From: CAWDVK01 sp963805715
GTDB taxonomy: Bacteria > Actinomycetota > Actinomycetes > Streptosporangiales > Streptosporangiaceae
Assembly (NCBI GenBank): GCA_963805715.1
Contig: CAWDVK010000013.1
Span: 205,833 to 269,832 of the forward strand
DNA: 64,000 nt
Reading direction: 5' to 3'
In this document: positions 44,546-53,020 of the stretch, one piece after another
How positions within the stretch are numbered: position 1 is the first letter of the stretch
How the letters are laid out: the number at the start of each line of letters is the position of its first letter
The notes under the pieces: model-generated
Told to the model about the DNA's origin: nothing
Seen by the model: only the letters and a program-made list of their open reading frames with translations
Database searches by the model: none
Position numbers and translations under genes: made by a program

Positions 44546-45436
44546 TCACGTCTCACGGATCACCGCGGCCAGGAAATCGACCGTGCGGTCCGGGCTCAGC
44601 GACGTCGCGCTGAGCCGGTTCATCACGTCCAGGTAATGGTCCACGTCCGAGCGCTTCTCCAGGTACTGGGCGCCGGTCAGCTGCTCGATGTACACGATGT
44701 CCGGGACATCTGCCTCGCTGAAGCGGAGCACCGTGAACGAGCCGCCCGCGGCGTCGTGGCCGCCGGCCCGGAACGGGATGACCTGCAGCGTGACATGGGA
44801 CAGCTCGGCCACCTCGGCGAGCCGGGCCAGCTGCGCGCGCATGACGGCCGTGCCTCCGACCGGCCGCCGCAGCGCTGCCTCGTCGAGGATGGACCAGATC
44901 CGCGGCGGCTCAGCGGCGGTCAGCAGCTTCTGGCGCTTCATTCGCACCGCGACAAGCCGGTCGATCTCGCTGGCCGCGGCGCGCCGGGACCCGATCGTGG
45001 TGACCGCGCGGGCGTACGGCTCGGTCTGGAAGAGGCCGTTGACGAATTGCAGGTCGAACGCCCGGATCAGGGCGGCCGACGCCTCCAGGCCCAGGTACGG
45101 CTCGAACCAGCCGGGCAGGATGTCGCCGTAGGTGGCCCACCATTCCTGCGCGTTGGCCTGCGTGACCAGCGCGAGCATGCTGGCAACCACCTGCGGGTCG
45201 GTGACCTCGTAGAGCTGGAGCAGGTCGGAGATGTCGCGCTCCTTGAAGCCGACCCGCCCGTTCTCCATCCGGCTGATCTTGGACCGCGAGGCCCGGATCT
45301 GCCAGGCAGCAGCATCAGGGGTGACCCGGGCCGTCTCGCGCAGCCGCCGCAGCTGGGCGCCCAGGATCAGGCGCACGACGGCAGGGCCGGCCTTCGGGAC
45401 CTCGGCTGGCAGCTCCGCCGCCGGCCCTGCCATCAT
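44546..45436 (-). CDS. XRE-family regulator with DUF5753 domain
   Basis: About 296 residues; a second ATG at 45433 is possible. The helix-turn-helix at about 20-75 contains LRRLRETARVTPDAAAWQIR and SRSKISRMENGRVGF. The rest is a DUF5753 domain (WFEPYLGLEASAALIRAFDL, VNGLFQTEPYARAV, FTVLRFSEADVPDIVYIEQL). Such regulators are usually encoded next to a DUF397 gene and control development or antibiotic genes in Streptomyces (WhiJ/BldB-like modules). The DUF397 gene follows upstream at 45579-45806. Confidence 0.93.
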   Translation of the reverse strand: MMAGPAAELPAEVPKAGPAVVRLILGAQLRRLRETARVTPDAAAWQIRASRSKISRMENGRVGFKERDISDLLQLYEVTDPQVVASMLALVTQANAQEWWATYGDILPGWFEPYLGLEASAALIRAFDLQFVNGLFQTEPYARAVTTIGSRRAAASEIDRLVAVRMKRQKLLTAAEPPRIWSILDEAALRRPVGGTAVMRAQLARLAEVAELSHVTLQVIPFRAGGHDAAGGSFTVLRFSEADVPDIVYIEQLTGAQYLEKRSDVDHYLDVMNRLSATSLSPDRTVDFLAAVIRET

Positions 45437-45578
45437 GTCCAGCCCTCCAGCGGATCGCCATCAGGGCCCGCGCTTGCCGCCCAGGCACCGAATAGCTTAG
45501 CAACGGCCTGTTACGGTTTGCGCACTACCGGCGCGTGATCGGCCGCCATTCGGGTATCGGGCGTGCTGGTTGCGCCGA

Positions 45579-45806
45579 TCAGCCGAGGTCGTCAAACTCG
45601 CCGCTCTTGGCACCGGCCAGGAATGCGGTGATTTCGGCCCTGGTGTAGACGAGGGCCGGCCCGGCCGGGTGCCGCGAATTACGCATGGCAACCTCGCCGC
45701 CGGGCAGCTGGGCTACCTCGACGCAGGCGCCGTTGGGGTTGCTGGCCGTGCTCTTGCGCCACCGCACCGGCAGTGAGTCGGCGCGGGTGCCATTCAGGAT
45801 CTCCAT
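45579..45806 (-). CDS. DUF397 small regulator
   Basis: 75 residues from the ATG at 45806. VRWRKSTASNPNGACVEVAQ and VAMRNSRHPAGPALVYTRAE are the DUF397 pattern. DUF397 proteins pair with XRE/DUF5753 regulators and are thought to antagonise or assist their DNA binding. It is encoded immediately upstream of, and on the same strand as, the XRE gene, with 142 bases between. Two copies of a TGCACGTGCAT palindrome lie 100-165 bases upstream of its start. Confidence 0.9.
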   Translation of the reverse strand: MEILNGTRADSLPVRWRKSTASNPNGACVEVAQLPGGEVAMRNSRHPAGPALVYTRAEITAFLAGAKSGEFDDLG

Positions 45807-46149
45807 GATGATCGTCCGTTCGCTCGGGCCGCGACCGCGGCGCCCCCGGCACGCCGCAGATCGCGGAAGGGTGCCTTTCCGCCATATCGTGGCACGTCGG
45901 GAGATCAGATGCACGTGCATTGTGTTATTGCTAATGACAGTGCAGCAGATGATTGCGCCTGCACGTGCATCGGGATAGAGGCGGCCAGCCCGGGGCCGGG
46001 ATGCCGGCCGCCTGGCGCTGCCGCCTGCTGCCCTTATTGTTGATAAAGCGAGAAATCGACGCCATGGGAGCCCCATGGGCGCGCAGGGGCCGTTCTGGCT
46101 CGTGATCGTCAGACCTCGGGCCAGGCCCGGCGCGGGCCGCACAGGGGCG
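45807..46149. other. Intergenic region upstream of DUF397 gene
   Basis: 343 bases with no supportable gene. It contains two TGCACGTGCAT palindromes (45910-45920 and 45960-45970) and a locally AT-rich stretch between them (about 45920-45955). Further AT-rich sequence lies at 46020-46060. Confidence 0.5.
45909..45970. promoter_or_regulatory. Paired TGCACGTGCAT palindromes, likely XRE operator
   Basis: ATGCACGTGCAT (45909-45920) is a perfect 12-bp palindrome. TGCACGTGCAT recurs at 45960-45970, 50 bases away (about five helical turns). The position upstream of the DUF397 and XRE genes suggests binding by the XRE regulator or by a CACGTG-reading protein. Confidence 0.5.
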
Positions 46150-46312
46150 TCAGCCCAGCGCCAGGTCAAAGCGCGCACGCAGGCCGGCCAGCCGCTCGAC
46201 CGGCTCGTTGGCGAACACCAGGCGCAGGTACCGCTCCCCGCTGGGCCCCCAGCCCGTCATCGGGGTCGCGGCCACCCTGGCGCGGGCGAACAGGCGCTGG
46301 GGGGCGCTGACC
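46150..46312 (-). pseudogene. Aminotransferase C-terminal remnant
   Basis: Leftwards from about 46312, APQRLFARARVAATPMTGWG and RYLRLVFANEPVERLAGLRA read as the end of a class I/II (aspartate-aminotransferase-fold) PLP enzyme, stopping at 46150. These enzymes are normally about 380-420 residues, and only about 54 remain. The upstream part is replaced by the kdpE gene, whose stop is at 46325. This indicates a deletion or recombination that brought kdpE next to the fragment. Confidence 0.6.
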
Positions 46313-46324
46313 GGCGGCGGAGCG

Positions 46325-47014
46325 TCAGCCGCGCGGCGGCGCGAGCCGGTACCCGACTGACGGGTCGCTCTGCAGGAACTGCCCGCTCTCATCGCCGAGC
46401 TTCCGCCTGATCCGGTAGGCGTACACCTTGAGATAGTGCAGTTCCCGCTCATAGCCAGGACCCCATACGTTCGCCAGGATCATCCGGCGCGTGCACACCT
46501 TTCCGGCGTTGCGGGCGAGGTAGGCGAGGAAGTCAAACTCTCTCGGCGTCAGGTCGAGCGGACGGCCGCCGTAAGTGGCGCCGTAATGCGCCAGGTCGAG
46601 GTGCAGCGGCCCGGCGTCGATTTCCGTTGCCTGATCGCCGCCGGGGCCGTTGGCCGCATGGTGCCGGATCGCCACCCAGACGCGGGCATTCAGCTCGCGC
46701 ATGCCGAATGGCTTGGTCATGTAGTCATCAGCACCGCCGGCGAGCGCGCTGACCTTGCGGTCCTCGGTACTGTCAGCGGACAGCACGATGATCGGCACAT
46801 CGCTCCAGGTCCTGATCCGCCTGCAGACCTCGAGCCCGTCCAGGTCGGGCAGGCCGAGGTCAAGGACGACCACGTCCGGCGCGCGGATCGCCGCTTCGGC
46901 GAGTCCCTCGCTGCCTGTCTCCGCGGCCCGGACCTGGTGCCCGAGCGCTTCCAGCCCGACCCGGCAGACGTTCAGCAGGTCGGGGTCATCGTCAATGATG
47001 AGAATCTGCGGCAA
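46325..47014 (-). CDS. kdpE: KdpE-type OmpR-family response regulator
   Basis: 229 residues. The receiver domain starts PQILIIDDDPDLLNVCRVGL, with phosphoacceptor Asp52 in VVLDLGLPDLDG, the switch Ser/Thr in IVLSAD and Lys101 in TKPFGM. The C-terminal winged helix contains LTPREFDFLAYLARNAGKV and GPGYERELHYLKVYAYRIRR, as in KdpE. The role is activation of the kdpFABC genes under potassium limitation. It overlaps the 3' end of the kinase gene by 23 bases, indicating coupled translation. It is the last gene of the leftward kdp operon. Confidence 0.93.
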   Translation of the reverse strand: MPQILIIDDDPDLLNVCRVGLEALGHQVRAAETGSEGLAEAAIRAPDVVVLDLGLPDLDGLEVCRRIRTWSDVPIIVLSADSTEDRKVSALAGGADDYMTKPFGMRELNARVWVAIRHHAANGPGGDQATEIDAGPLHLDLAHYGATYGGRPLDLTPREFDFLAYLARNAGKVCTRRMILANVWGPGYERELHYLKVYAYRIRRKLGDESGQFLQSDPSVGYRLAPPRG

Positions 47015-48488
47015 GCCGTGGCTCCTCGGGCATGGGCGCCGCTACGGGCAGCGTGAAGCAGAATCTCGCCCCGCCGCCGGGGGCGTCCTCGACCCAGATC
47101 CGCTGCCCGTGAGCCTCCACGAAGGTCCTGGCGATGGTCAGGCCGAGGCCGGCGCCCGCGTCATCTTCCCTGCGGGCGAACAGCCCGAACACCTCGTCGC
47201 GGCGGTCGGGGCTGACTCCGGGTCCGTGGTCGGTCACGGATACCTCGATCGTCCCGTCTGGAGTGAGGGCGGCGCTGATGGTGATCGGCGTGTTCCTCGG
47301 GCCGTGGCGGGCGGCATTCTCCAGGATGTTGGCCAGGACGCGGGATATGAGGACCAGGTCTGCGTCGATGGGCGGAAGGCCGGCGGTCACGTGGCAGCAG
47401 ATGGCGTGTCCGCGCAGGGCGGGGCCCAGGTCCCGCAGCACGGCTGTCACGAGGTCGGCCAGCGAGGCGACGCTGCAGCGAGGCTGCAGGACCCCGGCCT
47501 GGATCCGGCTCATGTCCAGCAGGTTCTGCACGAGATCGGCGAGGCGGTCCGCCTGCACGTCAATGAGCCTGGCCAGGCTCTGGCGGGCGTCCGGGCTGAG
47601 CTCCAGGCCGCCGTCGGACAGGGTCGATGACGATGCCTTGATCGAGGCGAGCGGCGCCCGCAGGTCATGGGCGACGGCGGCGACGAGGGTCTTCGCCAGC
47701 CGGGCCATCTCATCAGTCAGCCGCGTCCGCAGTGCCTGCTCACGCAGCTGGACGCGCTCCACGGCCAGCGCGACCTGGTTGGCGAACAGCAGCAGCGGCT
47801 CGCGCTCGTGCCGGGCCGCTGTCTCGCCGGAAAGCACCAGGAGCCCGACCGGGCGCCCGGCCGCGGTCAGCGCCAGCACGAGGAACTCGCCGTCCCCGGC
47901 AGCCTGGGCGTCCAGGGTTGCCGCTGCTCCGCGCTCAGGCAGGACGCGGCGCAGCTGATCCTCGGTGAGCGGCTCCCCCGCGGATGCGGCGATCGTCAGG
48001 CGCCCGGCGTCCGGGAGGAAGATCGCGACCTGACGCGAGCCGAACACGTCGGCCAGGGTGGTGACGATCACGGACAGCAGCACGTCCAGCGGCTTGTCCT
48101 CGACCAGCAGGTCGGACAGCTCGAAGAGCTGCCTGATCTCCCTGCCCTGCCGTCGCTCCCTCGCCCTGGCCGCGTTCATGCCGGCCACCACCCGGGCCAC
48201 CGGGAGCATGACGACGGCATACACGCCAAGTGCGGCCCAGTTCTGCGGGGCGCCGACCCACAGGGTCAGATACGGCGGAATGAAGAAGAAGTCGTACACC
48301 AGGAATCCGGCGATAACGCTCAGCACGCCGGCGATGAAGCCGCCGACCACAACGCCGATGACGACCGGGACGACCAGGACGAGGGCGGTGGTCGCGATGC
48401 TGAGGTGGCTGCGAAGCGGGAGCATGGCACAGGTGAGGAGGACCATGCTGGCGAGCGCGGCGACGGTGCCGGTTACGCTGCGTTTCAT
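46992..48488 (-). CDS. kdpD: KdpD kinase half (DUF4118-GAF-HK)
   Basis: 498 residues from the ATG at 48488, with GAAGGGA 8 bases upstream. The frame is open to 48560. Four DUF4118 transmembrane helices lie at about 7-100 (including GFLVYDFFFIPPYLTLWVG), then a GAF-like domain (130-245), then the HisKA box VAAVAHDLRAPLASIK with His274, then HATPase_c with ANILENAARHGP and GAGLGLTIARTFVEAHG. This is the C-terminal half of a KdpD sensor kinase. The N-terminal Usp/KdpD sensor part is a separate upstream gene. In many bacteria both are one protein of about 850-900 residues. Confidence 0.9.
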   Translation of the reverse strand: MKRSVTGTVAALASMVLLTCAMLPLRSHLSIATTALVLVVPVVIGVVVGGFIAGVLSVIAGFLVYDFFFIPPYLTLWVGAPQNWAALGVYAVVMLPVARVVAGMNAARARERRQGREIRQLFELSDLLVEDKPLDVLLSVIVTTLADVFGSRQVAIFLPDAGRLTIAASAGEPLTEDQLRRVLPERGAAATLDAQAAGDGEFLVLALTAAGRPVGLLVLSGETAARHEREPLLLFANQVALAVERVQLREQALRTRLTDEMARLAKTLVAAVAHDLRAPLASIKASSSTLSDGGLELSPDARQSLARLIDVQADRLADLVQNLLDMSRIQAGVLQPRCSVASLADLVTAVLRDLGPALRGHAICCHVTAGLPPIDADLVLISRVLANILENAARHGPRNTPITISAALTPDGTIEVSVTDHGPGVSPDRRDEVFGLFARREDDAGAGLGLTIARTFVEAHGQRIWVEDAPGGGARFCFTLPVAAPMPEEPRLAADSHH

Positions 48489-48554
48489 CGTTGTTCCCTT
48501 CAATTCCATCATCGCGTACCGAAGGCGCAGCGGCGTCGCCGCCTCCGGTGGCGG

Positions 48555-48599
48555 CATCACGGAATCCTGTCAGTCGCAGCGACTGACAGGATTCCGTGA
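48555..48599. repeat. Perfect 22-bp inverted repeat, 1-base loop
   Basis: The arms 48555-48576 and 48578-48599 are perfectly complementary around a single central base, making a 45-bp near-palindrome. It lies between the two kdpD halves, 66 bases upstream of the kinase-half start. It contains TTCC / GGAA and CTGTCAG / CTGACAG and has lower GC than the flanks. It may be a regulatory hairpin, a dimer binding site, or an assembly fold-back artefact. Confidence 0.85.
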
Positions 48600-48646
48600 T
48601 CACGAAGAGGAGCTCGCCGGGCCAGACGCTCATCCGGGCAGCGCCG

Positions 48647-49812
48647 TCATGACCGGACCAGCTGCCGCCGGGCAACGATGTGGACGTCGAGGCCTGCCCT
48701 CGCGGCCAGCCGCGAGATCCGGCTGGCGGCTGAGCCGCCGAGCAGGTCGCCCCAGCGGCTGCACGGGCCTGAGCCGATGACGATCTGGGTAATCCCGTGC
48801 CCGCGGGCGAAGTCGATCAGTGCGCCGGCCGGGTCGCCTGCCTCGAGCTCGTGCCAGCAGGCGCCGGCATCCGGCACCGCCCGGCGCAGGCTGCCGAGCC
48901 GGTCGCCGGCGGCCCGGGGGCTGCGGCAGCGTCGCTGGTGACGTGGACGATGTCGAGCCCGGCCCCGGTCAGCGCGGCCAGCTGTGATGCCCGGCGGATG
49001 ATCACGTCGGCTCCGGCCGCGGCGCTGACCGCGGCCAGGATGCGCCCGGCGGCCGGCCAGGGCACGCCTGGCTGGTACCGCGCCAGGTAGCTGCTCAGCT
49101 CCGCTCCGGTCTCATCGGCGAGGAAGCGCAGCGCTAGCTCCCGCAGGACGGTCAGGTTGTCCGGGCGGAAGAAATGGGCGAGGGCGCCGGGGACCTGATC
49201 GGCCGGGTACACGTTGCCGTGCAGCATCCGGCGGCGGAGCTGCTCGGGCGAGGAGTCGACGAGCTCGATCTGGTCGGCCCGGCGCACGACCCGGTCCGGG
49301 ACCCGTTCGCGGACCCGCGCGCGGGTGATGCGCTCGACTGTGTCCGCCACGCTCTCCAGGTGCTGGATATTGACGGTCGCGACGATGCCGATGCCGGCGT
49401 CCAGCAGCTCCAGGACATCTTCCCAGCGCTTGGCGTGACGTCCAGAGCCCGGCAGGTTGGTGTGGGCGAGCTCGTCGACGAGCGCTACCTGGGGATGGCG
49501 CCTGAGCACGGCGTCCAGGTCCATTTCCTCGAACCGACCACCGCGGTACTCGACGACCTTGCGGGGGACGTTTTCCAGCCCCGCCGCGCGCGCCTCGGTC
49601 ACCAGCCGGCCGTGGCACTCCACGAATCCGACGACGACATCGCCGCCTTGCTGCTGCTGCCGGTGACCTTCGCCGAGCATGGCAACGGTCTTCCCGGCAC
49701 CGGGCGCCACGCCGAGGTAGATGCGGAATCGGCCAGCCGTCTCGGCGCTGCCGGTCACCTCGGCGCCGGCGGCCGGATCCGGAACGCTGGCAGCCAGGAT
49801 CGCGGCAGTCAC
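48647..49812 (-). CDS. kdpD: KdpD sensor half (KdpD domain + Usp), frameshifted
   Basis: From the ATG at 49812: residues 30-235 are the KdpD domain, with Walker A APGAGKT at 36-42, VALVDELAHTNLPGSGRHAK, and TVNIQHLESV. Then comes a universal-stress-like domain (AAVSAAAGADVIIRRASQLA, VHVTSDAAA). At about 48914-48920 one base is missing from a C/G run. Restoring it gives AAGDRLGSLRRAVPDAGACW, then EAGDPAGALIDFARGHG, GITQIVIGSG and LDVHIVARR, with a stop at 48647. This is the cytoplasmic sensor of KdpD, which binds c-di-AMP in several bacteria. It is uncoupled from the membrane kinase half. Its start overlaps the OB-fold gene by four bases. Confidence 0.85.
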
Positions 49813-50213
49813 CGGAGGGCCGGCAATCTCGTGCGCGACGTTCCCGCGGCCCGGTCCGCGGCCAGCTCAGCGTACTGGCAGGTGGCCCGGGCATCCTCGC
49901 GCGGCTGCAGCCAGTACCGCGGATTCCAGACCACCAGCCGACCGCCGTCCAGTCCGGCCCGGCCAGTCACCGTGCACTGTGTCCCTTCTGTCAGGCACGC
50001 GACGGCGGCGCGCCCGAGGAAGAGCAGTCCGAGCTCGCCGGTGCCATCGGTGAGAGTGCAGCGGTAGGCGGGACTGCTGCCGATGCTGATGGCCGCGGCT
50101 GCGCTGATGGTGCCGGTGACGGCGACCAGCGCCTGCGGACGCGCGTCGGCGATCCTGCTGGCCATCTCCGGGCTGCACCGCACCGCGGTGCCCGCTACTT
50201 CGATGCTGTTCAT
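49809..50213 (-). CDS. OB-fold protein in the kdp operon
   Basis: 134 residues. ALVAVTGTISAAAAISIGSS, YRCTLTDGTGELGLLFLGR and ECTVTGRAG-like GTQCTVTGRAGLDGGRLVVW match the nucleic-acid-binding OB-fold proteins of actinobacteria (DUF/OB group often found beside Trk/Ceo potassium genes). The gene is inserted between kdpC and the KdpD sensor half, with a four-base ATGA overlap at each end (50210-50213 and 49809-49812). It is therefore co-translated with the pump. Its role in the operon is unknown. Confidence 0.75.
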   Translation of the reverse strand: MNSIEVAGTAVRCSPEMASRIADARPQALVAVTGTISAAAAISIGSSPAYRCTLTDGTGELGLLFLGRAAVACLTEGTQCTVTGRAGLDGGRLVVWNPRYWLQPREDARATCQYAELAADRAAGTSRTRLPALR

Positions 50214-50740
50214 GACAGCCTCCCCAGTGCCTCGTTGAGCTGGAGGACATTGATGTAGGACGCCCCGAGGAACCCCAGCTGCGGCGGCTGGATCAGCGTC
50301 GCCACCAGCCGGCGGACCTCGGCCGCCGGCAGCCGCCTGGCCCTGGCCACGACGCTGACCTGGGCGTAGGCGTCGGCTGGGGAGATGTCCGGGTCCACGC
50401 CGCTGCCCGAGGTCGTGACGAGATCGGGGGTCGGCGCAACGCTGGCTCGGCGCAGTGCCGCGATCTGCGCCCTCGCGGCCTTCATCAGCGCTGCCGACCG
50501 GGGCCCGAGGTTCGTTCCGCCGGTGGCGAGGGGATCATCGGCGTCGGGGCGCCCCTGGAACCACCGGGGACCGGTCCAGCTCTGGCCGACGAGGGCGGAG
50601 CCGTCCGCGGTCAGCGACCCGTTGGCCTGACGGGCGAAGAATTCCTGCCCGATGGCCGTCTCGGTCAGGGGATAGGCCAGGCCCAGCAGGACGAGGAAGA
50701 CGAGCGAGACGAGCGCGGAACGGCCCAGGTTGCCGAGCAT
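50210..50740 (-). CDS. kdpC: Potassium-transporting ATPase subunit C
   Basis: 176 residues. A single N-terminal helix (ALVSLVFLVLLGLAYPLTET) anchors a periplasmic-side domain with GQEFFARQANGSL, WFQGRPDADDPLATGGTNLG and DPDISPADAYAQV, all characteristic KdpC motifs. KdpC helps assemble and stabilise the KdpFABC pump. The ATG overlaps the stop of kdpB by one base. The length is slightly shorter than the E. coli protein but typical. Confidence 0.95.
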   Translation of the reverse strand: MLGNLGRSALVSLVFLVLLGLAYPLTETAIGQEFFARQANGSLTADGSALVGQSWTGPRWFQGRPDADDPLATGGTNLGPRSAALMKAARAQIAALRRASVAPTPDLVTTSGSGVDPDISPADAYAQVSVVARARRLPAAEVRRLVATLIQPPQLGFLGASYINVLQLNEALGRLS

Positions 50741-52827
50741 CAGTAGGCCCCTGTCACGGTGAGGATGATGTCGATGAGCTTGATGAAGATGAAGGGCGCG
50801 ATGATGCCGCCGACGCCGTAGATGAAGACGTTGCGGCGCAGGATCGCCGCCGCTCCCGACGGGCGGAATCGCACCCCGCGCAGGGCGAGCGGGATGAGCG
50901 CCACGATGACGAGCGCGTTGAAGATCACCGCGGACAGCACGGCAGTCTGCGGGCTGTGCAGGCCCATGATGTTGAGCGCCCGCAGCTGCGGGTAGGTGGC
51001 CACGAAGAGAGCCGGGATGATCGCGAAGTACTTGGCGACGTCGTTGGCGATCGAGAACGTGGTCAGCGCGCCGCGGGTGATGAGAAGCTGCTTGCCGATC
51101 TCCACGACATCGATCAGCTTCGTCGGGTTGGAGTCAAGGTCGACCATGTTGCCGGCTTCCTTGGCCGCGGTCGTCCCCGTGTTCATCGCGACCCCAACGT
51201 CGGCCTGGGCCAGGGCGGGAGCGTCATTGGTGCCGTCGCCGGTCATGGCGACGAGCTTGCCGCCCTTCTGCTCGGCCTTGATGAAGGCCATCTTGGCCTC
51301 GGGCGTCGCCTCGGCGAGGTAATCGTCCACGCCCGCCTCCTGCGCGATAGCGGCCGCCGTCAGGGGATTGTCACCGGTGATCATGACCGTGCGGATCCCT
51401 GCGGCCCGCATCTCCGCGAAGCGCTCCCTGATTCCCTCCTTCACGATGTCCTTGAGCTCGATGACCCCGAGCAGCTCCGGGCCATCGGCGACGGCCAGCG
51501 GCGTGGAGCCGGACCGGGCGATCCGGTCGACGATCCGCTCAAGCTCCGCTGATGGCCCGCCGCCCTGCCCGGCCACCCATTTGCGCACCGACTCGGCTGC
51601 GCCCTTGCGAATCTGCCGTGCGCCGATGTCCAGCCCGGACATGCGGGTCTGGGCAGTGAACGGCACGAACAGGTGGCCGTCGCCAAGCTGGCGCTGGCGA
51701 AGCTCGAAGCGCTGCTTGGCCAGCACGACGATGGACCGGCCCTCCGGGGTCTCGTCGGCCAGCGAGGCCAGCTGAGCGGCACTGGCCAGCTCCTCCTCGG
51801 TGTGACCATCGACGGGGCAGAAAGCCGATGCCATCCGGTTGCCGAGCGTGATCGTGCCTGTCTTGTCGAGCAGCAGGGTCTGCACGTCACCGGCGGCCTC
51901 CACCGCCCGGCCCGACATGGCCAGCACGTTTCGCTGGACCAGGCGGTCCATCCCGGCGATCCCGATGGCGGAGAGCAGCGCGCCGATGGTGGTCGGGATG
52001 AGGCAGACCAGCAGCGCGACGAGCACCACGACCGAGACCGTCGCGCCGGCGAACTGGCCGTACGGCTGGAGGACGACGACGACGGGAACGAAGATGATCG
52101 TCAGCGCCGCGAGAAGGATGGTGAGCGCGATCTCGTTGGGAGTCTTCTGCCGGCTGGCTCCCTCCACCAGGGTGATCATCCGGTCCAGGAACGTGTGGCC
52201 GCGCTCGGCGGTGATCCGGACCACGATGCGATCCGAGAGCACCCTGGTGCCCCCGGTCACCGCGGAGCGGTCACCGCCTGCCTCCCGGATCACCGGCGCG
52301 GACTCGCCGGTGATCGCGGACTCATCGACCGATGCCAGGCCCTCGACGATCTCGCCGTCGGAAGGGATGACGTCGCCTGCCTCGCAGACGACGAGATCGC
52401 CGCTGGCGAGCGCGGCAGCGGGCACACGTTCCTCGGTCCCGTCCTGGCGCTGCCGGCGCGCCCGGGTGTCGGAGCGCATCCGGCGCAGCGTGTCGGCCTG
52501 GGCCTTGCCGCGCCCTTCGGCGACGGCCTCGGCGAAGTTGGCGAACAGGACAGTGAGGGCCAGCCAGGCGGTGACCGACCAGGCAAAGACGCTCGGGTGG
52601 GCGATGGACTCGGCGAGCGTCACCACGGTGCCGATCAGCACCACGAACATCACCGGGTTCCTGACCTGCACCCTGGGGTCGAATTTCTTCAGCGCATCGA
52701 CTGCTGCGTGAGCCAGGATGGCGCGGTCGAACAGGCCGCGGTTCCGGTTCACGCCGCCAGGTGGCGCGCTCTCACCGCGCGGCTGGCCGGCCGGAACGGG
52801 CGCCTGCAGGCTGTCAACTGCTGACAT
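50740..52827 (-). CDS. kdpB: Potassium-transporting ATPase subunit B
   Basis: A 695-residue P-type ATPase (class IA) that hydrolyses ATP to drive potassium uptake by KdpA. The phosphorylated Asp321 is in LLLDKTGTITLGN. TGES appears in SAITGESAPVIR, and TGDNPLTAAAIAQEAGVDDY and MTGDGTNDAPALAQADVG complete the phosphatase and hinge motifs. Transmembrane helices are at about 55-95, 245-300 and 600-690. No residue is missing. It lies 193 bases downstream of kdpA, unusually far for the operon. Confidence 0.97.
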   Translation of the reverse strand: MSAVDSLQAPVPAGQPRGESAPPGGVNRNRGLFDRAILAHAAVDALKKFDPRVQVRNPVMFVVLIGTVVTLAESIAHPSVFAWSVTAWLALTVLFANFAEAVAEGRGKAQADTLRRMRSDTRARRQRQDGTEERVPAAALASGDLVVCEAGDVIPSDGEIVEGLASVDESAITGESAPVIREAGGDRSAVTGGTRVLSDRIVVRITAERGHTFLDRMITLVEGASRQKTPNEIALTILLAALTIIFVPVVVVLQPYGQFAGATVSVVVLVALLVCLIPTTIGALLSAIGIAGMDRLVQRNVLAMSGRAVEAAGDVQTLLLDKTGTITLGNRMASAFCPVDGHTEEELASAAQLASLADETPEGRSIVVLAKQRFELRQRQLGDGHLFVPFTAQTRMSGLDIGARQIRKGAAESVRKWVAGQGGGPSAELERIVDRIARSGSTPLAVADGPELLGVIELKDIVKEGIRERFAEMRAAGIRTVMITGDNPLTAAAIAQEAGVDDYLAEATPEAKMAFIKAEQKGGKLVAMTGDGTNDAPALAQADVGVAMNTGTTAAKEAGNMVDLDSNPTKLIDVVEIGKQLLITRGALTTFSIANDVAKYFAIIPALFVATYPQLRALNIMGLHSPQTAVLSAVIFNALVIVALIPLALRGVRFRPSGAAAILRRNVFIYGVGGIIAPFIFIKLIDIILTVTGAY

Positions 52828-53020
52828 TCAGCTACACCTTTCCTGCGGCCGCCGCGGCGCCAGGCTGCGGGCGGCTGGAATGGGCATCGGGGAGAACGGG
52901 ATCACCGGCGTCCCGGCGGGCGCCTGCACCGGGCGAGCGCGTGTCCGGTTATCCGGGCGGCGCGGCAGGGCTCCCGCGGCGGCGGCAGCGCGCGGGGCGC
53001 GAGCTCACCGGGGCGCCGCA
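52828..53020 (-). other. kdpA-kdpB spacer
   Basis: 193 bases of GC-rich sequence between kdpA and kdpB. No gene or clear hairpin is seen. TTTCCTGC just upstream of the kdpB start reads GAAAGG on the minus strand and is its ribosome site (AAAGGTG). Confidence 0.4.
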
